Below are positions 8,832-17,670 of a stretch of DNA of 64,000 nucleotides, in pieces. The notes beneath the pieces are model-generated. The model ran no database searches. It had not been told where the DNA came from and was given only the letters and a program-made list of their open reading frames with translations. The stretch's first letter is position 1; each line of letters begins with the position of its first letter. Source of the DNA: an uncultured Pelagibacteraceae bacterium (GTDB lineage Bacteria > Pseudomonadota > Alphaproteobacteria > Pelagibacterales > Pelagibacteraceae). The stretch is from positions 124,001 to 188,000 of the forward strand of contig CACCFT010000001.1 of assembly GCA_902545405.1 (NCBI GenBank), read 5' to 3'. The translations under genes and the position numbers were made by a program.

Positions 8832-10415
8832 TTAATAACCTTTTGCGTATCCATCTTTTCTTGGATCTGAACCGCCAACTAAATTTCCTTTTTCTCTATC
8901 TATTTGAATTGCTTGTCCACCTCCATGAGTACCATCTATATACTCAACATTATGACCGACTTCTTTTAAATTATTAAAAATTTTTTCATCAATACTTTTC
9001 TCTAATTTATAAATGTTATTGAAATGGAAAGCTCTAGGAAATGAAATGGCTTGTTGAGGAGTTAAGTTATAATCAATAATGCTATTTAAAACATGAACTT
9101 GTCCAACAGGTTGATATTGTCCTCCCATTACTCCATAAGATAATTCACATTCTCCTTTGTTGTTCATAACTATTCCAGGAATTATGGTATGTAGTGGTCT
9201 TTTTAATCCTTGAATACAATTAGGATGACCTTCCTCAACTCTAAAATTAGTTCCTCTATTGTGAAGAACCACTCCAGATTTGTCACCTGTTATTCCAGAT
9301 CCAAAAGCATAGCAAACAGAATTTATTATTGAAACTACATTTAAATCTCTGTCTACCACGCTTAAATAAACTGTTTCAGGATGGTTTGGAATATTTAGAT
9401 CTCCTACATCTGCACAGCAATTAATAGATATATTTTTTGAAATATTATCTATGTTTTGTTCACTTAATATTTTTTTCAAATCTAAATCTACAAATTCTGG
9501 ATCACCAATATTTTCTTCCTTAAGTTTATAAGCCTGCTTTGTAACTTCTGCTTCAAGATGAAATCTTTCAAATGAATTCACATCATATTTTTCAATACCT
9601 AACTTTTCTAATAATTTCATCATTACTAAAACTGTTATTCCAGGTCCGCTCGGAGGACATTGATGTATGATAATATCTCTATACCTATCTGATAAAGTGT
9701 CTGATTTAATAGTTTTTTGCTTATGGAAATCTTGAATTGTATGTAAGCCCCCAAACTCTTTTAAAGTTTTAACTAAATCTTCAGCAATTGATCCTTCATA
9801 AAATTCTTTAACTCCATTTTTTGAAATTTTTTCGAGAGTCTCTCCAAGTGCAGGATTTTTATTTACCTCATTAAATTGATAACTTTTACCATTATTTAGC
9901 ATATGTTTTCTAGAATATGGGTTATCGTTTAATTTATTAAATACGTTGCTCCAGGCGTTAGCAACAACTTTAGTCACTTTAAAACCATTCTTTGCAATAT
10001 CTATACCTTTGTGAAACAACTCCTCAAAATCGAGTTTTCCAAAATCATTATGAATTGAATTCCAAGCATCTAATGCACCAGGAATAGTTACTGCGTGAGG
10101 ACTTGTTAAACCAATTTTATCTATATTTTTTTCCTTGAAATAATCAAAATTCGCTTTTGCTGGAGCAATACCTGATCCATTATATGAAACAGGGTCTTTG
10201 CCATTCATTTTTATTATTGCAAAACAATCTCCACCTATACTTGTGGCATTAGGCTCTGCAACAGACAGAACAACAGAAGCTGCAATAGCTGCATCAACTG
10301 CATTTCCACCTTTTTGCAATATTCTAAGAGCTTCTTCAGTAGCTATTGGATGTGATGTTGCGGCCATACCATTTGAAGAAATGGCATCTTTATCTTTTGT
10401 TGAATGATTATTCAT
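8832..10415 (-). CDS. Gamma-glutamyltransferase-like protein (GGT family), no obvious signal peptide
   Basis: GGNAVDAAIAASVVLSVAEPNATSIGGDCFAI; ETVYLSVVD around the expected catalytic Thr; GVMGGQYQPVGQVHVL. Confidence 0.85.
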   Translation of the reverse strand: MNNHSTKDKDAISSNGMAATSHPIATEEALRILQKGGNAVDAAIAASVVLSVAEPNATSIGGDCFAIIKMNGKDPVSYNGSGIAPAKANFDYFKEKNIDKIGLTSPHAVTIPGALDAWNSIHNDFGKLDFEELFHKGIDIAKNGFKVTKVVANAWSNVFNKLNDNPYSRKHMLNNGKSYQFNEVNKNPALGETLEKISKNGVKEFYEGSIAEDLVKTLKEFGGLHTIQDFHKQKTIKSDTLSDRYRDIIIHQCPPSGPGITVLVMMKLLEKLGIEKYDVNSFERFHLEAEVTKQAYKLKEENIGDPEFVDLDLKKILSEQNIDNISKNISINCCADVGDLNIPNHPETVYLSVVDRDLNVVSIINSVCYAFGSGITGDKSGVVLHNRGTNFRVEEGHPNCIQGLKRPLHTIIPGIVMNNKGECELSYGVMGGQYQPVGQVHVLNSIIDYNLTPQQAISFPRAFHFNNIYKLEKSIDEKIFNNLKEVGHNVEYIDGTHGGGQAIQIDREKGNLVGGSDPRKDGYAKGY

Positions 10416-10445
10416 AATAGAACTGTAATTTCATAAAAAATATAA

Positions 10446-11654
10446 ATGATCAATAAAATAAATAAAAGTATTCTAATTTTTTCTGTATTTGCCTTTGGCT
10501 TTTTTATATCAAATTTACTGAGATCAATTACCGCAACATTAACACCTGCTCTTTCAACTGAATTCAATTTAAGTGCCGCAAATCTTGGACTTTTAGCTGG
10601 AGGATATTTTCTAGGGTTTTCGCTCATGCAAATTCCTACCGGTATGTTATTAGATAGATTTGGTCCAAAAAAAGTTATCGGATATTTATTAATCATTGCT
10701 CTTATTGGAACTATTTCATTTGCTTTTGCTAAAAGTTTTGCAGGTTTATTAATTTCTAGAATTTTCATTGGTGTAGGTGTTGCTGCTTGTTTAATGGGTC
10801 CTTTAACTGGTTATAGAGTATGGTTTGAAGAAAAATATCAACAACGTGCAAATTCATGGATGTTGATGGTTGCAAATTTTGGATTTGTTGCATCAACTCT
10901 ACCAGTTCAAATTTTATTACCAATAATTGGTTGGCGATCTATTTTTTTAATTATAGCCTCTTTAATTTTGATAAGCATAATATTAATATCAATTTTAATA
11001 CCTTCGTGGGAAACTAAGAGGGATGAAGACCAAAATAATAATCTTCAAAATCTTTCTCACATATGGAAAAATAAATTTTTTATTAGCTTAGTACCGCTTG
11101 CATTTTTTAATTATGGAGGCGTTCAAGCAATACAAACATTGTGGGCTGGCCCATGGATGCTAAATGTAACGGGTTATGATGCAATACAAAGTGCGACAGG
11201 TTTATTTTGGATAAATGTAACTATGCTTTTTTCTTTTTTAATATGGGGATATTTTTTGCCAAAATTATCTTCCAAGGGAATTGACAGTATGAGAATTGTA
11301 AAATTTACACTTCCTGTAAGTTATATAATTTTATTTTTAATAGTCATAATGGGAGACAAAGCTGGTGCAACCATGTTCACTTTTTATATTTTATCATCAA
11401 TAGTAATTTCTTTAACCCAACCAGCAATAGCATTAAATTTTCCTACTAAACTAGCAGGAAAATCTTTAACTTCATTCAATGTATTTTTATTTTCTGGTAC
11501 TTTTTTTGTACAATGGATAATTGGTTTAATAATAGATTTTTCTAGAAATTTAGGTGCTACTATTACAATGAGCTATCAAATTTCTTTTTCAATTTTTTTA
11601 TTTTTATGCGTTTTAAGTTACTTATTTTTTTTAATATTAAATAAAAATGAATAA
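10446..11654 (+). CDS. MFS transporter
   Basis: Multi-TM 402 aa protein with MFS motif GMLLDRFGPKKVIG. Confidence 0.82.
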   Translation: MINKINKSILIFSVFAFGFFISNLLRSITATLTPALSTEFNLSAANLGLLAGGYFLGFSLMQIPTGMLLDRFGPKKVIGYLLIIALIGTISFAFAKSFAGLLISRIFIGVGVAACLMGPLTGYRVWFEEKYQQRANSWMLMVANFGFVASTLPVQILLPIIGWRSIFLIIASLILISIILISILIPSWETKRDEDQNNNLQNLSHIWKNKFFISLVPLAFFNYGGVQAIQTLWAGPWMLNVTGYDAIQSATGLFWINVTMLFSFLIWGYFLPKLSSKGIDSMRIVKFTLPVSYIILFLIVIMGDKAGATMFTFYILSSIVISLTQPAIALNFPTKLAGKSLTSFNVFLFSGTFFVQWIIGLIIDFSRNLGATITMSYQISFSIFLFLCVLSYLFFLILNKNE

Positions 11655-12549
11655 AAATTTTATCGGATATTTTCTATTATTATTTCAGCCACTTTTTATG
11701 GCTAGTAATTTAATTGTAGCAAGAGGTGGTGTTGATGATGTTCCTCCCATATCTTTATCTTTTTGGAGATGGTTTATTTTTTTCATTATTTTATTCGTCC
11801 TAAATTATAAGTATTTATTTGATAATTTTCAGACTATTAAAAAAGAGAGTAAAAGAAGTTTTTTTCTAGGTTTGATGGGATGTGGTGTTTGTGGAATATT
11901 TCCATATATGGCTGGTTCATCTACAACCATTGTTAATATGGGAATTCTTTATACTTCTTCACCAATATTTATAATTTTAATCTCATATTTTCTTTTTAAA
12001 GATAAGATAAATATTTTCCAATTTATTGGCTTACTTTTTTGTCTAGTTGGAGTGTTTGCTGTAATTTTAAAGGGCGATATCAATTTACTTCTTGAATTAA
12101 AATTTGCTTCTGGAGATTTTTGGATGTTAGGAGCAGCATTAGGCTGGGCGATTTATACAGTTATGCTTTTTCAATGGAATTCAGAACTCAATTTTTTTCC
12201 AAGACTAACAATTATATCTTTCTTTGGTTTTTTATCTATTTTGCCTTTTTATTTTATAGAGCATATTTATTTTGAAAAAACTTTATTCAATGAAGAATTT
12301 TATTATTGGATTTTGTTTGCAGCAATTTCTCCAGGTATAATCGCTTTCTCACTATACACATTAACTATTAAATACTTAGGACCATCAACAACCGGTTTCA
12401 CACTATACCTCTATACAATTTATGGAGCTTTTTATGGAATAATATTTTTTTCAGAGATTTTGGAAAATTATCATTTAATAGGAACCATATTTGTGTTTTT
12501 TGGTATTTATTTGGTAAGAAGAAAAAGTAAAAATGAAATTAAAGCCTAA
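11647..12549 (+). CDS. EamA/DMT-family transporter
   Basis: 300 aa, about 10 TM segments, paired EamA-like repeats (LGAALGWAIYTVMLFQW; GPSTTGFTLYLYTIYGAFYGIIFFSE). Confidence 0.8.
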   Translation: MNKNFIGYFLLLFQPLFMASNLIVARGGVDDVPPISLSFWRWFIFFIILFVLNYKYLFDNFQTIKKESKRSFFLGLMGCGVCGIFPYMAGSSTTIVNMGILYTSSPIFIILISYFLFKDKINIFQFIGLLFCLVGVFAVILKGDINLLLELKFASGDFWMLGAALGWAIYTVMLFQWNSELNFFPRLTIISFFGFLSILPFYFIEHIYFEKTLFNEEFYYWILFAAISPGIIAFSLYTLTIKYLGPSTTGFTLYLYTIYGAFYGIIFFSEILENYHLIGTIFVFFGIYLVRRKSKNEIKA

Positions 12550-13345
12550 AATGTTATTTGCAAAAATTCTGTTTTATATTTTTATTATTTACTTTGGAGT
12601 TTCTCTAATAGTTTATTTTTATCAAAGAAAATTATTATACCATCCTGGAGAAAATAATTATTTAGATGAGGGGCCTCTATCTCACAAAATCGAAAAAGTA
12701 AGTATTCAATCTGATAATGATCTAGTTGGATGGTATTACAAAAAAAATAATAACTCTAAAACTTTGCTTTTTTTTCACGGAAATGCTGGAAAATTAGATA
12801 ATAGAATTTATAAACTAAATGAGTTTGCAGATTTAGATTTAAACTATTTAATTTTTGCATATAGAGGCTTTAGTGGAAATAAAGGCAAACCAACAGAAAT
12901 TGGACTTTATAAAGATGCAATTAAAGCCAAAGAATGGCTTAATCAAAACAATATAGAAGATAAAGATATTGTTCTCTATGGAGAATCTCTTGGCACTGCT
13001 GTAGCAATAGAGACCGCAAGTAACAATTTATTTGCAGGTATAATATTAGAGTCCCCATTTACATCTATGGAGATTTTGGCACAAAAATATTATCCATATC
13101 TTCCTGCAAAAATTATTTTAAAAGATAAATACAAATCTATTGAAAAAATTAATAAAATAAAGTTTCCCATGCATGTGATGCACGGGAAAAAGGATAATAT
13201 TGTGCCATTTTATATGGGCGAAGAAATATTTAATAAATATGGTGGTGTTAAGTCAAATTATTTTAATGAAAACGACGACCATATGATGGAATTTAATAAA
13301 AATTTAATTCAATCAATCGACAATTTTATAAAAAGTTTAAATTAA
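12533..13345 (+). CDS. Alpha/beta hydrolase (BEM46/ABHD-like), N-terminal membrane anchor
   Basis: LLFFHGNAGKLDNR, nucleophile elbow GESLGTAVAI, MHGKKDNIVP. Confidence 0.82.
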   Translation: MKLKPKMLFAKILFYIFIIYFGVSLIVYFYQRKLLYHPGENNYLDEGPLSHKIEKVSIQSDNDLVGWYYKKNNNSKTLLFFHGNAGKLDNRIYKLNEFADLDLNYLIFAYRGFSGNKGKPTEIGLYKDAIKAKEWLNQNNIEDKDIVLYGESLGTAVAIETASNNLFAGIILESPFTSMEILAQKYYPYLPAKIILKDKYKSIEKINKIKFPMHVMHGKKDNIVPFYMGEEIFNKYGGVKSNYFNENDDHMMEFNKNLIQSIDNFIKSLN

Positions 13346-13393
13346 GACATAATTTAAACAAATCCACATCACTTTTAAATTCTAATTTTAGAT

Positions 13394-13957
13394 ATGTTTA
13401 AATTCCTTTTATTACTTTTTTTATTAATATTGCCAACAAAACTTAGTTCAGAAATAAATAATGAGTACTATGATAACAATTATTTTCATATTGGAAAAAT
13501 GAACTCTTACAATAGTGAGTTCACTCTATATTTTAAAACACGGAAGAAAGCTATCTTAGCAAAGGGAGAATTTTATAATTATATTAATGATTTTCCACAG
13601 GACTTATACTTATATGATAAAAATTTAAATAAAGATTACCCTCTGATTTCATATGACTGGTTTCCAAAAAAAGTTAAAAAAATATCAAAAAAATATAATT
13701 ACCCACTTTTCCCAGAGGATTTTGCTTACTATTTATTAAATGACAACAACACTTTAATTTTGATAAGTGCAAAAAAAAATTTTTATGAAAATTTAAAATA
13801 TGACATAAAAAATAATAAGCTAGAAATTGCTAATACCTCTGGCAAATTAAATTTTATAATCTCTTCTTATGCTGAAAACTGTGGTTATAAATCTCTAAAA
13901 AATAATTTTGAGTGCAACATTTATAAACCTTTAATTTCTAAAAATTTGCTTAATTAA
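13394..13957 (+). CDS. Hypothetical secreted protein
   Basis: 187 aa ORF with N-terminal signal-like hydrophobic segment MFKFLLLLFLLILPTKLSS; no family recognised. Confidence 0.6.
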   Translation: MFKFLLLLFLLILPTKLSSEINNEYYDNNYFHIGKMNSYNSEFTLYFKTRKKAILAKGEFYNYINDFPQDLYLYDKNLNKDYPLISYDWFPKKVKKISKKYNYPLFPEDFAYYLLNDNNTLILISAKKNFYENLKYDIKNNKLEIANTSGKLNFIISSYAENCGYKSLKNNFECNIYKPLISKNLLN

Positions 13958-14867
13958 CTTGGGTAAATGCACTTGCAAACTTCTCAGCTTCAAATATTTG
14001 TAAGTCATCCTCTTTTTCTCCAAGCCCGAGACCAACAATAGGTACTTTATATTTCTTTGAAATCGCAATCAATATTCCACCTTTTGCAGTTCCATCAAGT
14101 TTTGTCATTATGATGCCTGTGATTGGAAGTAATTTATTAAATTCTTCGAGTTGATTAATTATATTTTGTCCCGATGTTGCATCTAAAACTAAGATAACCT
14201 CGTGAGGTGCTGTTTCATCACTTTTTTTAATTACATTTCCTATTTTTTTTAATTCATCCATTAAATTCTTTTTATTTTGTAATCTTCCTGCCGTGTCTAC
14301 TATTACTTGATTTATGTTTTGACTTTGAGCTATTTCCATTGCTTTAAAAGCAACTGAAGCTGGATCTGAGCCAGGATCTGATTTTACAATTTTAGCATCA
14401 ACCCTGTTAGCCCATTCTTCTAATTGATCAATAGCAGCTGCTCTAAATGTATCGCATGCTGAAAAAAGAACTTTATTATTATTTTGTATAAATATTTTTC
14501 CTAATTTTCCAATAGTAGTTGTCTTACCAACTCCATTAACACCTGAAACTAATATTATATTTGTCTTTTCTTTTTTTAAGAAAAAATCTTTCGTTTCTAG
14601 GGGTTTCATTAGTTCTAAAATATAATTATTAAGTATTTCAAAAACTTCCTTTATTGGATCATTTTTTGGATCAATCTTTTTTTGAGCAATTATAGATTTT
14701 ATCTCTGATGCTGCATCTATGCCCACGTCTGAGCCGATCAAGAATTCCTCTATTTTATCAAGAGTTGTATCGTCAATTTCTTTCTTAACTATTATTTCTT
14801 TAAGACCTGATGCTATATTACTTGCACTTCTTTTAAATCCGATTTTAAATTTTTCAAAAATACCCAT
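13950..14867 (-). CDS. ftsY: Signal recognition particle receptor FtsY
   Basis: SRP GTPase motifs GVNGVGKTTTIGKLG, DTFRAAAIDQL, DTAGRLQNKKNLMDEL, TKLDGTAKGG. Confidence 0.95.
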   Translation of the reverse strand: MGIFEKFKIGFKRSASNIASGLKEIIVKKEIDDTTLDKIEEFLIGSDVGIDAASEIKSIIAQKKIDPKNDPIKEVFEILNNYILELMKPLETKDFFLKKEKTNIILVSGVNGVGKTTTIGKLGKIFIQNNNKVLFSACDTFRAAAIDQLEEWANRVDAKIVKSDPGSDPASVAFKAMEIAQSQNINQVIVDTAGRLQNKKNLMDELKKIGNVIKKSDETAPHEVILVLDATSGQNIINQLEEFNKLLPITGIIMTKLDGTAKGGILIAISKKYKVPIVGLGLGEKEDDLQIFEAEKFASAFTQVN

Positions 14868-15691
14868 TATATTTTGATATTAATTTTTTCAATTTCAGAT
14901 ACAGGACCTCTCATTTTTATATTTAATTCATTATCAATTTGAATATTTAAAATTCCTGTTGAAAATTCTATTTTTGAATTACTATTTTGTAGTTGATTTA
15001 AATTAGCTGCGACTGCCGTTGCACATGCTGCAGTCCCGCAAGCTTTTGTTAAACCAGCGCCCCTTTCCCAAACTTTAATTTTGTAATGTTGTTCACTAAT
15101 TTTTTGAGCTATTGTGACATTACATTTTTCAGGGAAAACTTCATGATTTTCTATTAATGGTCCATACTTTTTTAAATTTATTTTTTCAATATCCTCACAA
15201 AAATATATGACATGAGGGTTTCCAACATTCACTGCAATACCACCATTCATTTTATTTCCGTCAATATCAATCATACCAAGTGATAGATTTTTAGTATCAA
15301 GATCTTTACTTAAAGGAATTTTGTTCCACTCTAAATTTGGAGTTCCAATTATTGTTTCAACATCTTTATTATTAAGGACCTTAGATTTTAATATTTTTGA
15401 GGATACCGAAATTTCAATTTCTTTTTTATTTTTTTCAATACTTAGTAAATAAGCAACGCATCTAGTTCCATTTCCACATGCATCTGAGCGGCTTCCATCC
15501 GAGTTAAAAAAAGCAACATCAGCATCAGCTTTTTGACTTTTTTTTATGTAGATCAACTGATCGCACCCTATGAAATCTCTGTCACAAATTTTTAAGATTT
15601 GGTCATTTGATAAGTTTAAATTATTTATTCTCTGATCAATAATAACAAAGTCGTTACCTAATCCATCCATTTTAAATGCTTCAAATTCCAT
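14867..15691 (-). CDS. dapF: Diaminopimelate epimerase
   Basis: KMDGLGNDFVIID, DACGNGTRCVAYL and ERGAGLTKACGTAACAT signatures. Confidence 0.95.
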   Translation of the reverse strand: MEFEAFKMDGLGNDFVIIDQRINNLNLSNDQILKICDRDFIGCDQLIYIKKSQKADADVAFFNSDGSRSDACGNGTRCVAYLLSIEKNKKEIEISVSSKILKSKVLNNKDVETIIGTPNLEWNKIPLSKDLDTKNLSLGMIDIDGNKMNGGIAVNVGNPHVIYFCEDIEKINLKKYGPLIENHEVFPEKCNVTIAQKISEQHYKIKVWERGAGLTKACGTAACATAVAANLNQLQNSNSKIEFSTGILNIQIDNELNIKMRGPVSEIEKINIKI

Positions 15692-15740
15692 ATAAATAAT
15701 ACTTAACTTATTTATTGACTTTTTGAACCTCTAATATAGT

Positions 15741-15850
15741 TTACGCGCACTTCCGCAAAATACAGCAATTTGCGGTGTCTTTGGAAACAAAGAGATCGAC
15801 ACCAGTCAGCGAGGGTTCGCCCACTGGTGCGATACTTGCTGTGCGAAATT
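15741..15850 (+). ncRNA. Structured 5' leader RNA of ffh (candidate cis-regulatory RNA; I recall an 'ffh' RNA family described in SAR11)
   Basis: GC-rich island in an AT-rich genome with nested complementarities: CCGCAAA(15753-15759)/TTTGCGG(15769-15775); loop ACAGCAA(15762-15768)/TTGCTGT(15836-15842), a pseudoknot; GGTGTC(15774-15779)/GACACC(15798-15803) with inner TTTG-GAAA-CAAA; CCAGT(15802-15806)/ACTGG(15823-15827) with inner GGG-TTCG-CCC. Confidence 0.75.
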
Positions 15851-17209
15851 ATGTTTGAAAATTTAACTAATAAATTTGAAGAAATTTTTTCTTCATTAAA
15901 AAAAGCTCCTTCTCTTGATGAAAAGCAAGTTGATGAGGGTTTAAAAGGTATAAGGTTGGCCTTATTAGAAGCCGATGTTTCTTTAGACGTAGTTAAGGAG
16001 TTTATTAGTAGAGTTAAGCCTAAAGCGCTAGGTCAAGAAATTATAAGATCAACTTCTCCCGGGGATATGGTTGTAAAAATCGTTTATGACGAAATAGTAT
16101 CTTTTTTAGGTGATAAGAATTCTGAAATCTCCCTTAATGCTGTCCCTCCAGTTCCAATCATGTTAGTTGGGCTGCAAGGTTCAGGAAAAACTACAACAAC
16201 CTCAAAATTAGCGAAATTTTTAGAAAAAAATAACAAAAAAAAAGTTATGATGGCTAGTTTGGACGTTTACAGACCTGCCGCGCAAGAGCAATTGAGACTT
16301 TTGGGTGAACAAAATAATATTGAAACTTTGCCAATTATAGAGGGCCAGCTTCCTGCTGATATTTGTAGAAGAGCTTTAAGTGCTGCAAATTTAAATGGTT
16401 GTGAAGTAGTTTTATTTGATACCGCTGGAAGAACACAAATAGATTTTCAAATGATGAATGAAATCAAACAAATTGAAACTATTATTAATCCTGCAGAAAC
16501 TATACTAGTAGCAGATTCTCTAACAGGTCAAGTTGCTGCTAATGTAGCCAAGGAATTTAAAAATACAGTAAATTTAAGCGGTATTATACTTACAAGAGCA
16601 GATGGAGATGGAAGAGGTGGAGCAGCATTGAGTATGAAATATGTTGCTGAAGTACCCATAAAGTTTCTTGGTGTTGGAGAAAAAATTGAGAATTTTGAAG
16701 TTTTCCATCCTGATCGAATTGCAAATAGAATTTTGGGAATGGGAGATATCGTTTCCTTAGTTGAAAAAGCTTCAGAAGATTTAGATCAAGAAAATTTAAA
16801 GAAAACAGAAGAGAAACTTAAAAAAGGTCAATTCTCGATGGAAGATTATCTTTCTCAATTACGTCAAATGAAAAAGATGGGTGGAATAGAAGGCATAATG
16901 TCATTTCTCCCTGGAGTTTCAAAAATTAAATCACAAATGGACCAATCAGGAATAGATGAAAAAATTATAACTCAAAATGAAGCTGTTATTTTATCAATGA
17001 CAAAGCAAGAAAGAGAAAATCCTAAAATTATAAATGGATCAAGAAAAAAAAGAATTGCTAATGGCTCAGGTACAGACATTGCCACTATCAATAAGTTGTT
17101 AAAACAATTTAAGATGATGTCAGAAATGATGAAAAAAATGTCTAAAGGAAACATGAAAGGAATGGCGGATAAAGGGATCCCGCCTGAACTATTTAATCAA
17201 TTAAAATAA
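15851..17209 (+). CDS. ffh: Signal recognition particle protein Ffh
   Basis: MFENLTNKFEEIF start; GLQGSGKTTTTSKLA; DTAGRTQID; Met-rich C-terminal M domain. The ORF-track start at 15770 lies inside the leader RNA. Confidence 0.95.
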   Translation: MFENLTNKFEEIFSSLKKAPSLDEKQVDEGLKGIRLALLEADVSLDVVKEFISRVKPKALGQEIIRSTSPGDMVVKIVYDEIVSFLGDKNSEISLNAVPPVPIMLVGLQGSGKTTTTSKLAKFLEKNNKKKVMMASLDVYRPAAQEQLRLLGEQNNIETLPIIEGQLPADICRRALSAANLNGCEVVLFDTAGRTQIDFQMMNEIKQIETIINPAETILVADSLTGQVAANVAKEFKNTVNLSGIILTRADGDGRGGAALSMKYVAEVPIKFLGVGEKIENFEVFHPDRIANRILGMGDIVSLVEKASEDLDQENLKKTEEKLKKGQFSMEDYLSQLRQMKKMGGIEGIMSFLPGVSKIKSQMDQSGIDEKIITQNEAVILSMTKQERENPKIINGSRKKRIANGSGTDIATINKLLKQFKMMSEMMKKMSKGNMKGMADKGIPPELFNQLK

Positions 17210-17223
17210 AGGAGATATAAGTA

Positions 17224-17670
17224 ATGTTAAAAATGAGACTATCAATGGGAGGTACTAAAAAAAGGCCAGTATATAAAATTGTTGTGGCTGATAGTAGATT
17301 TCCAAGAGACGGAAGGTTTATAGAAAAATTAGGTTTTTATAATCCATTATTACCGAAGGATAAAAAGGAAAGAATTGGCTTAGATTCTGAGCGAATTAAA
17401 TATTGGTTAGGTCAAGGAGCTCAACCAACAACAAGAGTTGCAAGGTTATTGGGAGAAAACGATATAATGCCAATGCCTGAAAAAGGAAACAATCCTCAAA
17501 AAGCAATTCCTAAAAAAGATAGAAAAAAAGCTGACGAAGGTGGAGAAGCGAAACCAGAAGGAGATGCATCTAAACCAGCAGAAGCACCTAAGGAAGAAGC
17601 TAAGCCAGCAGAAGCACCTAAGGAAGAAGCTAAGCCAGCAGAAGCACCTAAGGAAGAAGAAAAAAAATAA
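17224..17670 (+). CDS. rpsP: 30S ribosomal protein S16 with repetitive C-terminal tail
   Basis: [41 protein letters not shown]; tail of [10 protein letters not shown] repeats. Confidence 0.95.
   Translation: MLKMRLSMGGTKKRPVYKIVVADSRFPRDGRFIEKLGFYNPLLPKDKKERIGLDSERIKYWLGQGAQPTTRVARLLGENDIMPMPEKGNNPQKAIPKKDRKKADEGGEAKPEGDASKPAEAPKEEAKPAEAPKEEAKPAEAPKEEEKK
17573..17660 (+). repeat. In-frame 30-bp tandem repeat (about 2.9 copies) in the rpsP tail
   Basis: Unit CCAGCAGAAGCACCTAAGGAAGAAGCTAAG, starting at 17575, 17605 and 17635 (last partial). Confidence 0.9.

Noticed and set aside
15741-15850. Classical 4.5S SRP RNA
   Set aside because: Lacks the conserved GGAAGGAAGCAG-type helix 8 sequence and a single long hairpin; lies directly against the ffh ATG as a leader would.
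17573-17660. CRISPR-like direct repeats
   Set aside because: Units are contiguous with no spacers, in frame and inside the rpsP coding sequence.
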